DNA from: Gammaproteobacteria bacterium
GTDB lineage: Bacteria; Pseudomonadota; Gammaproteobacteria; Pseudomonadales; Pseudohongiellaceae
Assembly (NCBI GenBank): GCA_003451715.1
Contig: DMJN01000064.1
Span: 1 to 12,194, forward strand
Reading direction: 5' to 3'
DNA length: 12,194 nucleotides
Part shown: positions 1 through 6,812 of the stretch, piece by piece
Layout of the letters: each line of letters starts with the position of its first letter
How positions within the stretch are numbered: position 1 is the stretch's first letter
Made by a program: the position numbers and the translations under genes
Notes under the pieces: model-generated
Seen by the model: the letters and a program-made list of their open reading frames with translations, nothing else
Told to the model about the DNA's origin: nothing
The model's database searches: none

Positions 1-284
1 CTGCCCATTTGTAGTTGATTCACGGCGTGACTAATCGACTGGAAATCACAGTCTCGCATCAGGCGCCCTATGTATTGTAATTGACGTTTTTTTGCTCCAT
101 GGCTGTTGGGCAGCCGATTGTAGTCCATAATGGCGATTACGACTCTTTCCGTTAACGGCAATTTTGTTAGCTGTGAGTGGCTGTACCGGGTAAGTTGTTG
201 ACCGAGCTTTTGCAGTGCCAGCGCATCTTTTTTGCGTTGTGTCTTACTGGGTTGCTGACTCTCTGGGTAGTCGTCGGTACTCAT
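1..284 (-). CDS. darP: DarP (YjgA, DUF615) ribosome-associated protein, 5' part only
   Basis: Only the first 94 codons are inside the window; the gene continues past the left edge, so it is partial by position and not broken. The reading frame is open from the ATG at 284. The segment KKRQLQYIGRLMR (about residues 66-78) closely matches the conserved RRRQLQLIGKMLR block of E. coli YjgA, and a charged N-terminus followed by a KLGQQLT stretch fits the family. YjgA/DarP is known as a factor bound to late 50S ribosome assembly intermediates in the cytoplasm. The start lies 3 nt after the mgtE stop codon, so the two are probably cotranscribed and translationally coupled. No other ATG fits better. 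The identification rests on the N-terminal half only. Confidence 0.88.
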   Translation of the reverse strand, partial: MSTDDYPESQQPSKTQRKKDALALQKLGQQLTRYSHSQLTKLPLTERVVIAIMDYNRLPNSHGAKKRQLQYIGRLMRDCDFQSISHAVNQLQMG

Positions 285-287
285 TGT

Positions 288-1646
288 TTATAGGTAGAAC
301 ACCTGTGCCAGCCCGAGGAAGGCGAAAAACCCGATAGAGTCAGTCACCGTAGTCAAGGCAACCGTTCCGGCGAGGGCAGGATCGATGTCGATTCGCTTGA
401 GAAACAGGGGCAAGTAGGCACCTGCTAGTGCGGCTGTGACCAGGTTTATCAGCATTGCTGCCGCTATTATGAGGCTCAATTGTAAATCTCCATACCAGAA
501 CAGAGTAATCATTGAGACCACCAGTGCCCACAATGTGCCGTTTAGTCCGGCAACTCCCAGTTCTCGTATCAACAACCAGCGGCTGTTTGAAGGGCTGATA
601 TGGCCGAGAGCCAGGCTCCTGACTACCAGCGTAAGGGTTTGAGTGCCAGCAACACCACCCATATTCGCCACAATAGGCATCAAAACGGCAAGATAGACAA
701 CCTGATCGATGGTGTCCTGGAACAAGAATATGACGAAAGACGCAAATACCGCGGTCATCAGGTTCACGCCCAACCACAATGCTCGACGCCTGGCAGTTTT
801 CACCACCGGAGCAAAGGTGTCGTCCTCCTCATCGAGCCCAGCCATGCTCATCAAGGAGTGTTCCGTGCTATCCCTGATTACATCGACAACATCATCGATG
901 GTAATTCTGCCGAGTAATTTGCCACCGTCATCCACTACCGGGGCGGAAACCCAGTCGTGCTGTTCGAATAGCTGAGCGACTTGGGTCGCTTCCATGCCTA
1001 CCGGGATCGCCTTGATGTCTTCGCGCATCACTTCCCGCACCGAAGTGTTTGGATCGGAAACCAGAACTTTGCGCAACGGTAATATTCCCAGAAACTCATC
1101 ATCTCGATTCACCACCAGAAGATTATCTGTCATTTCGGGAATACTTTCGTGACGCCGGAGATATCTGAGCACCAATTCCACCGTGTGATTTCTGCGCACG
1201 GTGATCGTGTCGGTATTCATCAATCCACCAGCGGTGTCATCATCATAGGAGAGTATCGTCTCTACTCGATGGCGGTCCTGCTGGTCCATAGCCTGCAATA
1301 CCTGAGAGCTAAGCTGCTGAGGAAGTTGTTGCAGGATGTCTGCCAGATCGTCAGTCTCCAGGCCCTCGGTTAACTCGGCAACCTGCTCGGCATTGAGTTC
1401 GCTGAGGATGTCGTTCTGTAGATCCTCGTTGAGGTACTGGATTACCTCGCCTTCTGCATCCTTATCAATTAGCTGCCAGAGAACACTGCGGGCCTTGGGA
1501 GGTGATGATTCGAGCAGATGGGCAATACGAGCTGTAGGCAGAGTCTTTATCATCTGCCGAACCTGATAGAGGGAGCCGCTGTCGATAGCCTGACTCAGAG
1601 CCAGGACAGGATCCTTCTGGAATTGTGCTTCGGTTACTTGGGCCAT
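288..1646 (-). CDS. mgtE: MgtE-family magnesium channel/transporter
   Basis: 452 residues, the normal full length for MgtE, an inner-membrane Mg2+ channel gated by cytosolic Mg2+. In order: an acidic helical N domain (about 20-130), a tandem CBS pair (about 138-260, beginning SYDDDTAGGLMN and including SAPVVDDGGKLLGRITIDDVVDVI), then a membrane domain of about five helices (about 288-450). The membrane part has the family motif MPIVANMGGVAGTQT (323-337) and the Asp of TTVTDSIGF (D436), which corresponds to the pore Mg2+-site Asp in studied MgtE proteins. The chosen ATG is followed by a canonical N-terminus; the ribosome site upstream (AGAGGATG) is rather distant. It lies downstream of ptsO after a 194-nt gap and 3 nt before darP. 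No Mg2+ riboswitch was recognised upstream. Confidence 0.95.
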   Translation of the reverse strand: MAQVTEAQFQKDPVLALSQAIDSGSLYQVRQMIKTLPTARIAHLLESSPPKARSVLWQLIDKDAEGEVIQYLNEDLQNDILSELNAEQVAELTEGLETDDLADILQQLPQQLSSQVLQAMDQQDRHRVETILSYDDDTAGGLMNTDTITVRRNHTVELVLRYLRRHESIPEMTDNLLVVNRDDEFLGILPLRKVLVSDPNTSVREVMREDIKAIPVGMEATQVAQLFEQHDWVSAPVVDDGGKLLGRITIDDVVDVIRDSTEHSLMSMAGLDEEDDTFAPVVKTARRRALWLGVNLMTAVFASFVIFLFQDTIDQVVYLAVLMPIVANMGGVAGTQTLTLVVRSLALGHISPSNSRWLLIRELGVAGLNGTLWALVVSMITLFWYGDLQLSLIIAAAMLINLVTAALAGAYLPLFLKRIDIDPALAGTVALTTVTDSIGFFAFLGLAQVFYL

Positions 1647-1840
1647 GCTTGCAAATCATCCTCTACTCTATAATCGGCGAGTCGATAGGATTGTTTCGGG
1701 ATTGAGTCGCCCAGGAAATGACAGGGGATAGCTTGTATCGTTGTTTGAGGCTCCATTTTTGGGCTGGCGCATTTTAACGCCATTTCGGTGATAAGCGAAA
1801 GCGTAGCTAGGGGCGGGCAAATACCTGTATCAGGACTGAA
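1647..1840. other. ptsO-mgtE intergenic region (194 nt), possible mgtE promoter
   Basis: This gap separates ptsO from mgtE, both read leftward. On the minus strand an AT-rich GATTATAGAG stretch about 25-30 nt before the mgtE ATG could be a -10 element, but I see no convincing -35. A small inverted repeat, TGGCG (1765-1769) with CGCCA (1778-1782) and an 8-nt loop, might mark the ptsO 3' end. It lacks a following U tract, so it is not a standard terminator. Nothing here resembles a coding sequence or a known riboswitch. Any regulatory role is inference. Confidence 0.35.
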
Positions 1841-2107
1841 CTACTCAGACTCTCCGAATCGATCGCTTATCAGGGCCACAATGGCGCTTAACGCCTGGTC
1901 TTCATCTGTGCCGCTTGCTTCAATGGTAAGCTCGGTCCCTTTGACTGCAGCTAACATCATCAGCGACAGGATGCTCTTCCCATCTACTGTTTTTTCGTGG
2001 CCAACTTGTATATCCGACGTGAAAGAAGTAGTGAGCTCCACCAGTTTTGATGCGGCTCGAGCATGCAGTCCTGCCCTATTTATGACTTCCACTTTCGCTT
2101 TAACCAT
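1841..2107 (-). CDS. ptsO: NPr, HPr-like phosphocarrier of the nitrogen PTS
   Basis: 88 residues, a complete HPr-fold protein. The phosphorylated histidine is H15 in NRAGLHARAASKL, the signature of the HPr/NPr family. The later segment GKSILSLMMLAAVKGTELTIEASG matches the conserved second block. NPr takes phosphate from EI-Ntr (PtsP, not in this window) and passes it to EIIA-Ntr (PtsN, encoded two genes upstream). Its place directly after rapZ is the classical npr position and separates it from the sugar-PTS HPr. The gap from rapZ is 105 nt, longer than usual, and carries a perfect 12-bp palindrome just before the start. The ribosome site is weak. Identification is secure. Confidence 0.95.
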   Translation of the reverse strand: MVKAKVEVINRAGLHARAASKLVELTTSFTSDIQVGHEKTVDGKSILSLMMLAAVKGTELTIEASGTDEDQALSAIVALISDRFGESE

Positions 2108-2119
2108 TTGTCTAATACC

Positions 2120-2131
2120 GGCATTAATGCC
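2120..2131. repeat. Perfect 12-bp palindrome upstream of ptsO
   Basis: GGCATTAATGCC reads the same on both strands. It ends 12 nt before the ptsO start codon and sits next to another short palindrome, TGATCA. A site of this shape could be an operator for a dimeric regulator or a small RNA hairpin close to the ribosome site. Its position in an unusually long rapZ-ptsO gap is the only support; no regulator is identified. Confidence 0.3.
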
Positions 2132-2212
2132 TGATCAGTGACTCCGAGCTTCGGCTTCGATGAACTCAGCCATCGATGTTTGAATTCAATTTTTTTCTGG
2201 AACTCGTATCAG

Positions 2213-3073
2213 CTACTGGCTAAGTTCCCGGTGTCTTGCCTGTACATTGCTTACAGTGGCGGAAAATTCCTCAGTCAATTTCTCACAGAGATAAACAGAG
2301 CGATGTTGGCCACCGGTGCATCCGAGGGCGACTGTAATATAGCTTCGATTGTTCTGCTCGAATATAGGGAGCCACTTCCGCAAGTAATCCCGTATATCAG
2401 TATACATATCGAGAACCTCCTGTTGTTCATCGAGGAAGTCAATTACAGGCTTGTCTAATCCGGTGAGTGAACGTAATGCAGTATCCCAATAGGGATTGGG
2501 AAGACAACGTACATCGTAGACGATATCGGCATCGACCGGCACACCATTCTTATAGCCGAAGGATTGGAACGCCAGCGCCAAGCTAGTTTCCGAGCTCTCA
2601 ACCAATCTGTTCTTGACTATATCTCGTAGCTGATGCAATGACATGCTGCTGGTGTCGATGGAAAGGCTTGCCATCACTGCTATTGGCTCAAGCAACTCTG
2701 ACTCTTTATCAATGGCTTCCTTCAAGCCAACACTCTCTGTTGTAAGAGGATGTTTACGGCGGCTTTCACTGAATCTTTTAAGCAAAGTCTGGCTATTCGC
2801 ATCGAGGAAAATGATTTCTGTCAGAAGATCTTTTCTCTCCAGGTCATTGATTATAGAAGGAACTTTCTCCAGGTCGGCAGAGATATTTCGCGCATCAATA
2901 CTCACGGCAATATTGGGTATGCCAGCTGCGCCGGATGATAGTCTATCAGCTAGGGATGGCAGCAAGCTCGCCGGAAGGTTATCAATACAATAGTAGTCCC
3001 GGTCTTCAAGAATATGGAGAACAGTACTCTTACCTGAGCCTGATCTGCCACTGATTATCGTCAGCGTTATCAT
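2213..3073 (-). CDS. rapZ: RapZ, RNase adapter and GlmZ/GlmY-type regulator
   Basis: 286 residues, the normal RapZ (YvcJ/DUF199-like P-loop) length. The N-terminal nucleotide-binding half has Walker A GRSGSGKS (9-16) and the conserved DNLP (32-35). The C-terminal half has the family motifs SFGYKNGVPVDADIVYDVRCLPNPYW and GCTGGQHRSV (251-260), which belongs to the RNA-binding and metabolite-sensing domain. In Enterobacteria RapZ delivers the GlmZ sRNA to RNase E and so tunes glmS and amino-sugar supply for LPS and peptidoglycan. Whether those sRNAs exist in this organism cannot be told here. The gene lies 41 nt after ptsN and is probably cotranscribed. The ATG at 3073 gives the standard N-terminus directly before the Walker A strand. 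Confidence 0.95.
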   Translation of the reverse strand: MITLTIISGRSGSGKSTVLHILEDRDYYCIDNLPASLLPSLADRLSSGAAGIPNIAVSIDARNISADLEKVPSIINDLERKDLLTEIIFLDANSQTLLKRFSESRRKHPLTTESVGLKEAIDKESELLEPIAVMASLSIDTSSMSLHQLRDIVKNRLVESSETSLALAFQSFGYKNGVPVDADIVYDVRCLPNPYWDTALRSLTGLDKPVIDFLDEQQEVLDMYTDIRDYLRKWLPIFEQNNRSYITVALGCTGGQHRSVYLCEKLTEEFSATVSNVQARHRELSQ

Positions 3074-3114
3074 GAGTGACTTGAATTCTTGCTAAAGGAT
3101 TATCAGCCCTGTGA

Positions 3115-3564
3115 TTAATAGGTGACAGCAACATTGCATAGATCTTCACCGTCGTGAGTATGTCTAAGTGTGTAGCAAAAATCTTCATCGTTGAACAGTT
3201 CAGCCAGTCTGGCCAGCACCTTTACATGCTCATCGGTTTTTTGCTCCGGCACGATAAGAACAAACAATATATCCACTGGCTTGCCATCGATGGAATCGAA
3301 ATCTATCGGATTATCAAGTGTAATTAGAGATCCGATGATCTCCCGGCAATTGGACACACGGCAGTGTGGTATAGCGATGCCGTTTCCCAGGCCCGTGCTT
3401 CCCAATTGTTCCCGTGCCATCAGCGCATTGAATATCTCATCAGCTTCCAGTTCTGGATGCTGCGCAGAGATCAGTTCGCTGATAGTAGTCAGTATTCGTT
3501 TCTTGCTTACGCCAGCCAGGCCTGAGTGGCAGCACTCAGGGGTGAGTATATCGTCCAATTGCAT
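3115..3564 (-). CDS. ptsN: EIIA-Ntr, nitrogen PTS regulatory phosphoacceptor
   Basis: 149 residues, close to E. coli PtsN. The phosphorylated histidine is H67 in GNGIAIPHCR, the signature of fructose/mannitol-type EIIA domains; MAREQLGSTGLGNG directly before it and DILFVLIVPEQKTDEHVKVLARLAELF after it are typical of EIIA-Ntr. The protein is a cytoplasmic regulator, known in other species to affect K+ transport and other targets depending on its phosphorylation state, fed by NPr. In E. coli and Pseudomonas hpf lies between rpoN and ptsN; here ptsN follows rpoN after only 83 nt with no room for hpf. The ATG at 3564 has a poor Shine-Dalgarno sequence. Confidence 0.96.
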   Translation of the reverse strand: MQLDDILTPECCHSGLAGVSKKRILTTISELISAQHPELEADEIFNALMAREQLGSTGLGNGIAIPHCRVSNCREIIGSLITLDNPIDFDSIDGKPVDILFVLIVPEQKTDEHVKVLARLAELFNDEDFCYTLRHTHDGEDLCNVAVTY

Positions 3565-3647
3565 TACTTTGTGTTCTCGTAGCTATCGTAACTGTGAAGT
3601 CAATTTTGATATTAAAAAGGGGTCAGCCAGTTATAATAAGTAGTTCC
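3565..3647. other. rpoN-ptsN gap lacking hpf
   Basis: Only 83 nt separate the rpoN stop from the ptsN start, too few for hpf (about 95-105 codons), which normally occupies this slot. On the minus strand a TATAAC hexamer just after the rpoN stop could be a weak -10 element for ptsN, but no good -35 is visible. No hairpin with a U tract is seen, so readthrough from rpoN into ptsN is likely. Confidence 0.5.
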
Positions 3648-5150
3648 TTAAACTAGTCGTTTTCTTTCATTAGAGGGTGGAATAGCAAGAGATTCTCTAT
3701 ACTTGGCGATTGTGCGCCTCGCAACATTAATTCCTTTCTCATCCAATAACTGCGTTATCTTGCTGTCGCTAAGAGGTTTACGGGTATTTTCTGCCGCAAT
3801 CAACTTCTTGATAATCGCTTTAATTGCAGTCGATGAGCATTCTCCTCCCCCCTTGGTGGATACATGGCTGGAAAAAAAGTATTTAAGCTCAAAGATACCT
3901 CTTGGAGTATGCATGTATTTCTGTGTTGTAACTCGGGAGATAGTCGATTCGTGCATGTTTACTGCTTCGGCTATGTCATGAAGTACCAATGGTTTCATAG
4001 CCTCTTCTCCATACTCTAGAAACCCTTTTTGATGTTCCACGATTCGAGTGGCAACCTTCATCAGTGTTTCATTGCGACTTTGAAGGCTCTTAATAAACCA
4101 GCGTGCTTCCTGCAGGTTATCTCTCAAATAATTATTGTCATCACTCGAATCGGCACGCTTTACCAGGGATGCATAGCTGTTGTTAATTCGAATTTTTGGT
4201 GTGGTGTCTGGGTTCAGTTCTATTTTCCATTTTCCAGTGTCTGACTGCTTGCTAATGATGACATCGGGTACGATATACGTGGTAGAGGGGGGGGAGATAT
4301 TGGCTCCAGGCCGCGGATCCAGGCTCTCGATTAGTGAAATGCTCTCCTGCAACTCGGCTTCCTTGAGCCTGGTGCGGCGCATGAGCTGAGCATAATCCCG
4401 ATGCCCGAGTAGGCTCAGGTGTTCCTTAATAATGAGCTTGGCGTTTTTAATCGGTCTTGCCAGTTCTGGATCGTCAAACTGGTTTATTTGAATCAATAGA
4501 CATTCTGCAAGATCCCTGTATCCCACGCCAACGGGATCAAACTGTTGAATTCTATGTAGTACGGCAATTACTTCATCCCGTTCTATCTCTAGAGTCTGGT
4601 CAAATCCGGTATATATAGACTCAATATCTACCGTTAACATGCCATTAGCATCGATGGCATCGATAATGGCTAAAGCGATAGATTTATCTTGCTCCGTCAT
4701 GGGTGTTAGATTTAGCTGCCACAACAGATGGTCCTGCAGTGTATCAACGGTGGTATTACGTGACTCAAAATCGTTAAGGTCAGAGTCGAAAGAAGGGCTG
4801 GATGAATAGGTGCTCGGGTAGAAATTATCCCAGTTGCTATCTACCGCCAGATCGCCTGGAATTTGTTCCTGCCAGGCAGGTTCATCGGCATTCTGGTTTT
4901 GGTTTTCAGCGCCTTGCTGTGATGATTGTTGTTCAATTTTATCCTGCAGATCCCCATTCGCTTGCGTATTGATGCTGGCGTCTTCATCTTCGGTATTCTC
5001 AACTAACTCCAACAGTGGATTCGATTCCAATGCCTCGTGAATTTCTTGCTGTAGATCTAAGGTTGAGAGTTGTAACAGGCGTATCGCTTGCTGCAGCTGG
5101 GGGGTCATAGTTAACTGTTGACCGAGCTTTAGCTGAAGCGAAAGTTTCAT
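3648..5150 (-). CDS. rpoN: RNA polymerase sigma-54 factor
   Basis: 500 residues, full length. Region I (1-50) is the Gln/Leu-rich activator-response segment starting [29 protein letters not shown] in two overlapping pieces, typical of RpoN. Region II (about 51-130) is an acidic, Gln/Asn/Ser-rich linker. The core-binding domain (about 135-330) includes [10 protein letters not shown] (205-214), where most homologues have Ala in place of this Tyr. A helix-turn-helix lies near 389-410 ([23 protein letters not shown]). The RpoN box [10 protein letters not shown] (477-486), which reads the -24 element, is intact. RpoN directs polymerase to -24/-12 promoters with enhancer-binding ATPases. A run of eight C on the coding strand (4287-4294) encodes S286-P288. 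The upstream gap carries its probable promoters. Confidence 0.97.
   Translation of the reverse strand: MKLSLQLKLGQQLTMTPQLQQAIRLLQLSTLDLQQEIHEALESNPLLELVENTEDEDASINTQANGDLQDKIEQQSSQQGAENQNQNADEPAWQEQIPGDLAVDSNWDNFYPSTYSSSPSFDSDLNDFESRNTTVDTLQDHLLWQLNLTPMTEQDKSIALAIIDAIDANGMLTVDIESIYTGFDQTLEIERDEVIAVLHRIQQFDPVGVGYRDLAECLLIQINQFDDPELARPIKNAKLIIKEHLSLLGHRDYAQLMRRTRLKEAELQESISLIESLDPRPGANISPPSTTYIVPDVIISKQSDTGKWKIELNPDTTPKIRINNSYASLVKRADSSDDNNYLRDNLQEARWFIKSLQSRNETLMKVATRIVEHQKGFLEYGEEAMKPLVLHDIAEAVNMHESTISRVTTQKYMHTPRGIFELKYFFSSHVSTKGGGECSSTAIKAIIKKLIAAENTRKPLSDSKITQLLDEKGINVARRTIAKYRESLAIPPSNERKRLV
4287..4294 (-). repeat. C8 homopolymer inside rpoN
   Basis: Eight G on the plus strand, read as eight C in rpoN codons 286-288 (Ser-Pro-Pro). 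The reading frame is intact. Runs of this length are slippage-prone; loss or gain of one base would cut sigma-54 off before its helix-turn-helix and RpoN box. Confidence 0.85.
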
Positions 5151-5232
5151 TGAGAATATTACTTATAAGTGGAAAAGCAATGTCTGAATTACTTGCTTGA
5201 GACATTTTTAGTTTGGATTAGTTGAGGCTTAA

Positions 5233-5241
5233 AGTATAGCA
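5233..5241 (-). promoter_or_regulatory. Extended -10 sigma-70 promoter for rpoN
   Basis: On the minus strand TGC-TATACT gives a TGn extended -10 with five of six bases matching TATAAT (hexamer 5238-5233). The -35 at 17-nt spacing (TGCAAT) is poor, as is common for extended -10 promoters. The start point would be near 5226, giving an rpoN leader of about 75 nt. It overlaps the sigma-54-like element listed separately and would share nearly the same start point. Confidence 0.5.
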
Positions 5242-5253
5242 AAATCCGTGCCG
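5238..5253 (-). promoter_or_regulatory. Near-consensus sigma-54 (-24/-12) element upstream of rpoN
   Basis: The minus strand reads CGGCACG-GATT-TTGCT against the consensus TGGCACG-N4-TTGCW. Only the first T is replaced. The invariant GG (5252-5251) and GC (5240-5239) are separated by exactly 10 nt, the required phasing. The predicted start is near 5227, about 77 nt before the rpoN ATG. The element overlaps the extended -10 hexamer, so RpoN holoenzyme bound here would exclude the sigma-70 polymerase, or could itself fire with an activator. rpoN autoregulation is known in several proteobacteria. That this site is active here is inferred. Confidence 0.55.
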
Positions 5254-5264
5254 TAATTGCATAG

Positions 5265-5320
5265 CTAATTAGTCGATCCTGAAAAAGTCATGGATGACTT
5301 TTTCAGGATCGACTAATTAG
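5265..5320. repeat. Perfect 27-bp inverted repeat with 2-nt loop between lptB and rpoN
   Basis: The arms 5265-5291 and 5294-5320 are exact reverse complements around GG (5292-5293). The outer 8 bp of each arm are CTAATTAG, itself a palindrome, so these ends are direct as well as inverted repeats. They enclose a 40-bp core (5273-5312) with 19-bp arms TCGATCCTGAAAAAGTCAT. That arrangement is what a tiny inserted palindromic element with an 8-bp target duplication would leave. As RNA it would fold into a very stable hairpin on either strand. No U tract follows on either side, so it is not a textbook terminator, though it may stop or stabilise the lptB message. It lies just upstream of the rpoN promoter. 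Confidence 0.9.
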
Positions 5321-5370
5321 TGCAGTAGGATTGAAAATAAATAGTGTTTTAGCAGGATTAACAGGAATTC

Positions 5371-6090
5371 TCAGATCCTGAATTGTTCGCCAAGATAGAC
5401 TTCACGAACCTTGTCATTGTTCAAGATCGCTTCGGAATCACCCTGTGCAATAATCTGCCCTTCGCTTACGATGTATGCTTTCTCACAAATATCGAGCGTT
5501 TCCCTAACATTATGATCTGTCAGTAAAATCCCGATGGCTCGCGACTTGAGATGTTGGATAATCTGTTTGATATCACTGACGGAGATCGGATCCACGCCAG
5601 CAAAAGGCTCATCTAAAAGAATGAACTTTGGATCGGTGGCCAGGGTTCGGGCGATCTCAGTTCGGCGTCTCTCTCCTCCGGATAAACTCATTCCCTTGTT
5701 GTGGCGGATGTGTTCAATATTGAATTCCTCCAGAAGAGATTCAAGCTTGTTATGTTTTTCTGTGCTACTCAAATCCTTGCGTGTTTCCAGTATTGCCAGA
5801 ATGTTATTCTCAACGCTGAGAGTCCTGAATATCGAAGAATCCTGTGGGAGGTAGGAAAGCCCGAAACTCGCTCGTTGGTGAATGGGAAGCGACGTTAGTA
5901 CTTGATCTTCCAGGAATACTTCACCACTATCCGCCTGTACAAGCCCAACTATCATGTAGAAACAAGTCGTTTTCCCGGCCCCATTGGGTCCTAGTAAACC
6001 GACGATTTCACCTTGTTCAATAGTGATTGAAACGTCGCGTACTACCTCTCGGCCCTTATAACTCTTGGCAAGATTTGCCGCTTTCAACAT
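5371..6090 (-). CDS. lptB: LptB, ATPase of the LPS export complex LptB2FGC
   Basis: 239 residues, the usual LptB size. ABC motifs are complete: Walker [10 protein letters not shown] (34-42), Q-loop Q83 in [11 protein letters not shown], signature [13 protein letters not shown] (136-148), Walker B ILLDEP with catalytic E161, and switch H193 in LTDHNVRET. The ERRRTEIAR signature and the DHNVRETL and EVYLGEQF segments are typical of LptB and not of general ABC importers. As a cytoplasmic dimer it powers extraction of LPS from the inner membrane and pushes it along the LptC-LptA bridge. It is normally directly adjacent to lptA; here a 200-nt gap intervenes. AGAGG upstream of the ATG is a reasonable but distant ribosome site. 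Confidence 0.97.
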   Translation of the reverse strand: MLKAANLAKSYKGREVVRDVSITIEQGEIVGLLGPNGAGKTTCFYMIVGLVQADSGEVFLEDQVLTSLPIHQRASFGLSYLPQDSSIFRTLSVENNILAILETRKDLSSTEKHNKLESLLEEFNIEHIRHNKGMSLSGGERRRTEIARTLATDPKFILLDEPFAGVDPISVSDIKQIIQHLKSRAIGILLTDHNVRETLDICEKAYIVSEGQIIAQGDSEAILNNDKVREVYLGEQFRI

Positions 6091-6290
6091 GGTGTTAAGA
6101 AACCTCTGAGAAATTCATTGACCACTCTCTCTTGCAGCCGAATCTGATATCAAGACGCAATTTCGCAGGCATGTGTCGGCCTGTCAAGAATGTGTTTTGC
6201 CGCGAGTGTAGGTCTTGTCGGGCAGGACCAGACTCCTGCAGAGTGGTTTTGCTGTAAGCAAGAGTGGCCAAGTAATCAAGCAGAGATTCC
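6091..6290. other. lptA-lptB intergenic region (200 nt) with possible lptB promoter and 25-codon ORF
   Basis: lptA and lptB are usually almost contiguous, so this gap is unusual. On the minus strand a perfect -35 hexamer TTGACA lies at 6187-6182, but the -10 at 17-nt spacing (GAAATT) matches only three of six bases. One minus frame is open for 70 codons (6307-6098). Its last ATG-initiated part (6172-6095) would encode a 25-residue peptide beginning MPAKLRLDIRF and ending 4 nt before the lptB ATG. It has a weak ribosome site and no recognisable similarity. A GCAGGA/TCCTGC stem with a 6-nt loop (6222-6239) has no U tract. Confidence 0.35.
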
Positions 6291-6812
6291 TCAATCTTGG
6301 GTGGTGCTTAACATTCCCTCACAGGGTCCGGTAGCTTCTCTGATTAAGTCTCTGTCAGCGATGTAAATGATCGATGCACAACTCATGGCTGAGTCTGGTG
6401 ATTCGATTACTGCGTTTCCAACGAGTTCAAGAACAGTCTCATTCCCATTCTCATCTGTATAAAACAGTAGAGTATCGCTGCTTCCCTTTACTAGAGTTCC
6501 ATCTTCATCCAGCTGCTGCTGATAATTTACAGGAGAACCATAAACGGTGACCCTGGTTAGTTTATTTGTTGAAGCGATATATTCGAATACTGCTTCGTTA
6601 CCAAGGATCTCTAAAGTGCCTTGTGTCACTTTAACATTTTCTGTCATGGTCAATAACCTGGTATCTCCCTCGATGCTCATGGTTGAGTCACCATCGGCAC
6701 TCCACAGAACACTTTGATCCTTATCCGATTCCAGAGAAATACTAGTCCCCGCCATGACTATTGCCGCCGTCACGACAAAAACTTTGCCGCGATTAATCCA
6801 AAATCTTCTCAT
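6291..6812 (-). CDS. lptA: LptA, periplasmic LPS transport bridge protein
   Basis: 173 residues. The N-terminus has basic residues (MRRFWINRGK) and a hydrophobic stretch VFVVTAAIVMAGTSIS (11-26), consistent with a Sec signal peptide, although no perfect AXA cleavage site is obvious. Residues about 37-165 carry the OstA/LptA beta-jellyroll pattern: MSIEGDTRLLTMTENVKVTQGTLEILGNEAVFEY, then VTVYGSPVNY and VLELVGNAVIES. LptA oligomerises in the periplasm and passes LPS from LptC to LptD. The start overlaps the end of lptC by 20 nt, which indicates translational coupling. The C-terminus stops soon after the last predicted strand and is slightly shorter than in E. coli (185 residues). The function rests on pattern plus context and is well supported. 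Confidence 0.92.
   Translation of the reverse strand: MRRFWINRGKVFVVTAAIVMAGTSISLESDKDQSVLWSADGDSTMSIEGDTRLLTMTENVKVTQGTLEILGNEAVFEYIASTNKLTRVTVYGSPVNYQQQLDEDGTLVKGSSDTLLFYTDENGNETVLELVGNAVIESPDSAMSCASIIYIADRDLIREATGPCEGMLSTTQD

Noticed and set aside
1788..2141. A 117-codon plus-strand open frame over ptsO.
   Set aside because: It is the antisense of NPr; the minus frame has the H15 motif and correct length.
3191..3643. A 150-codon plus-strand open frame opposite ptsN, considered as a possible displaced hpf.
   Set aside because: The translation has no HPF (S30AE) features and is the antisense shadow of ptsN.
196..5130. The 15-mer TGTTGACCGAGCTTT occurs at 196-210 and again at 5116-5130.
   Set aside because: Both copies lie in coding sequence and encode the same KLGQQLT peptide in DarP and RpoN with identical codons, so coincidence of codon choice is the simplest reading.
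5265..5320. The palindrome as an artefact of a fold-back chimera in amplification or assembly.
   Set aside because: A fold-back would continue with inverted copy of the same gene; instead lptB and rpoN flank it in the expected order and orientation.
6098..6307. Considered as a frameshifted C-terminus of lptA, since the frame is open for 70 codons across the lptA stop.
   Set aside because: The translation does not look like an LptA C-terminus and LptA already reaches near-normal length, so I keep it only as an odd spacer.
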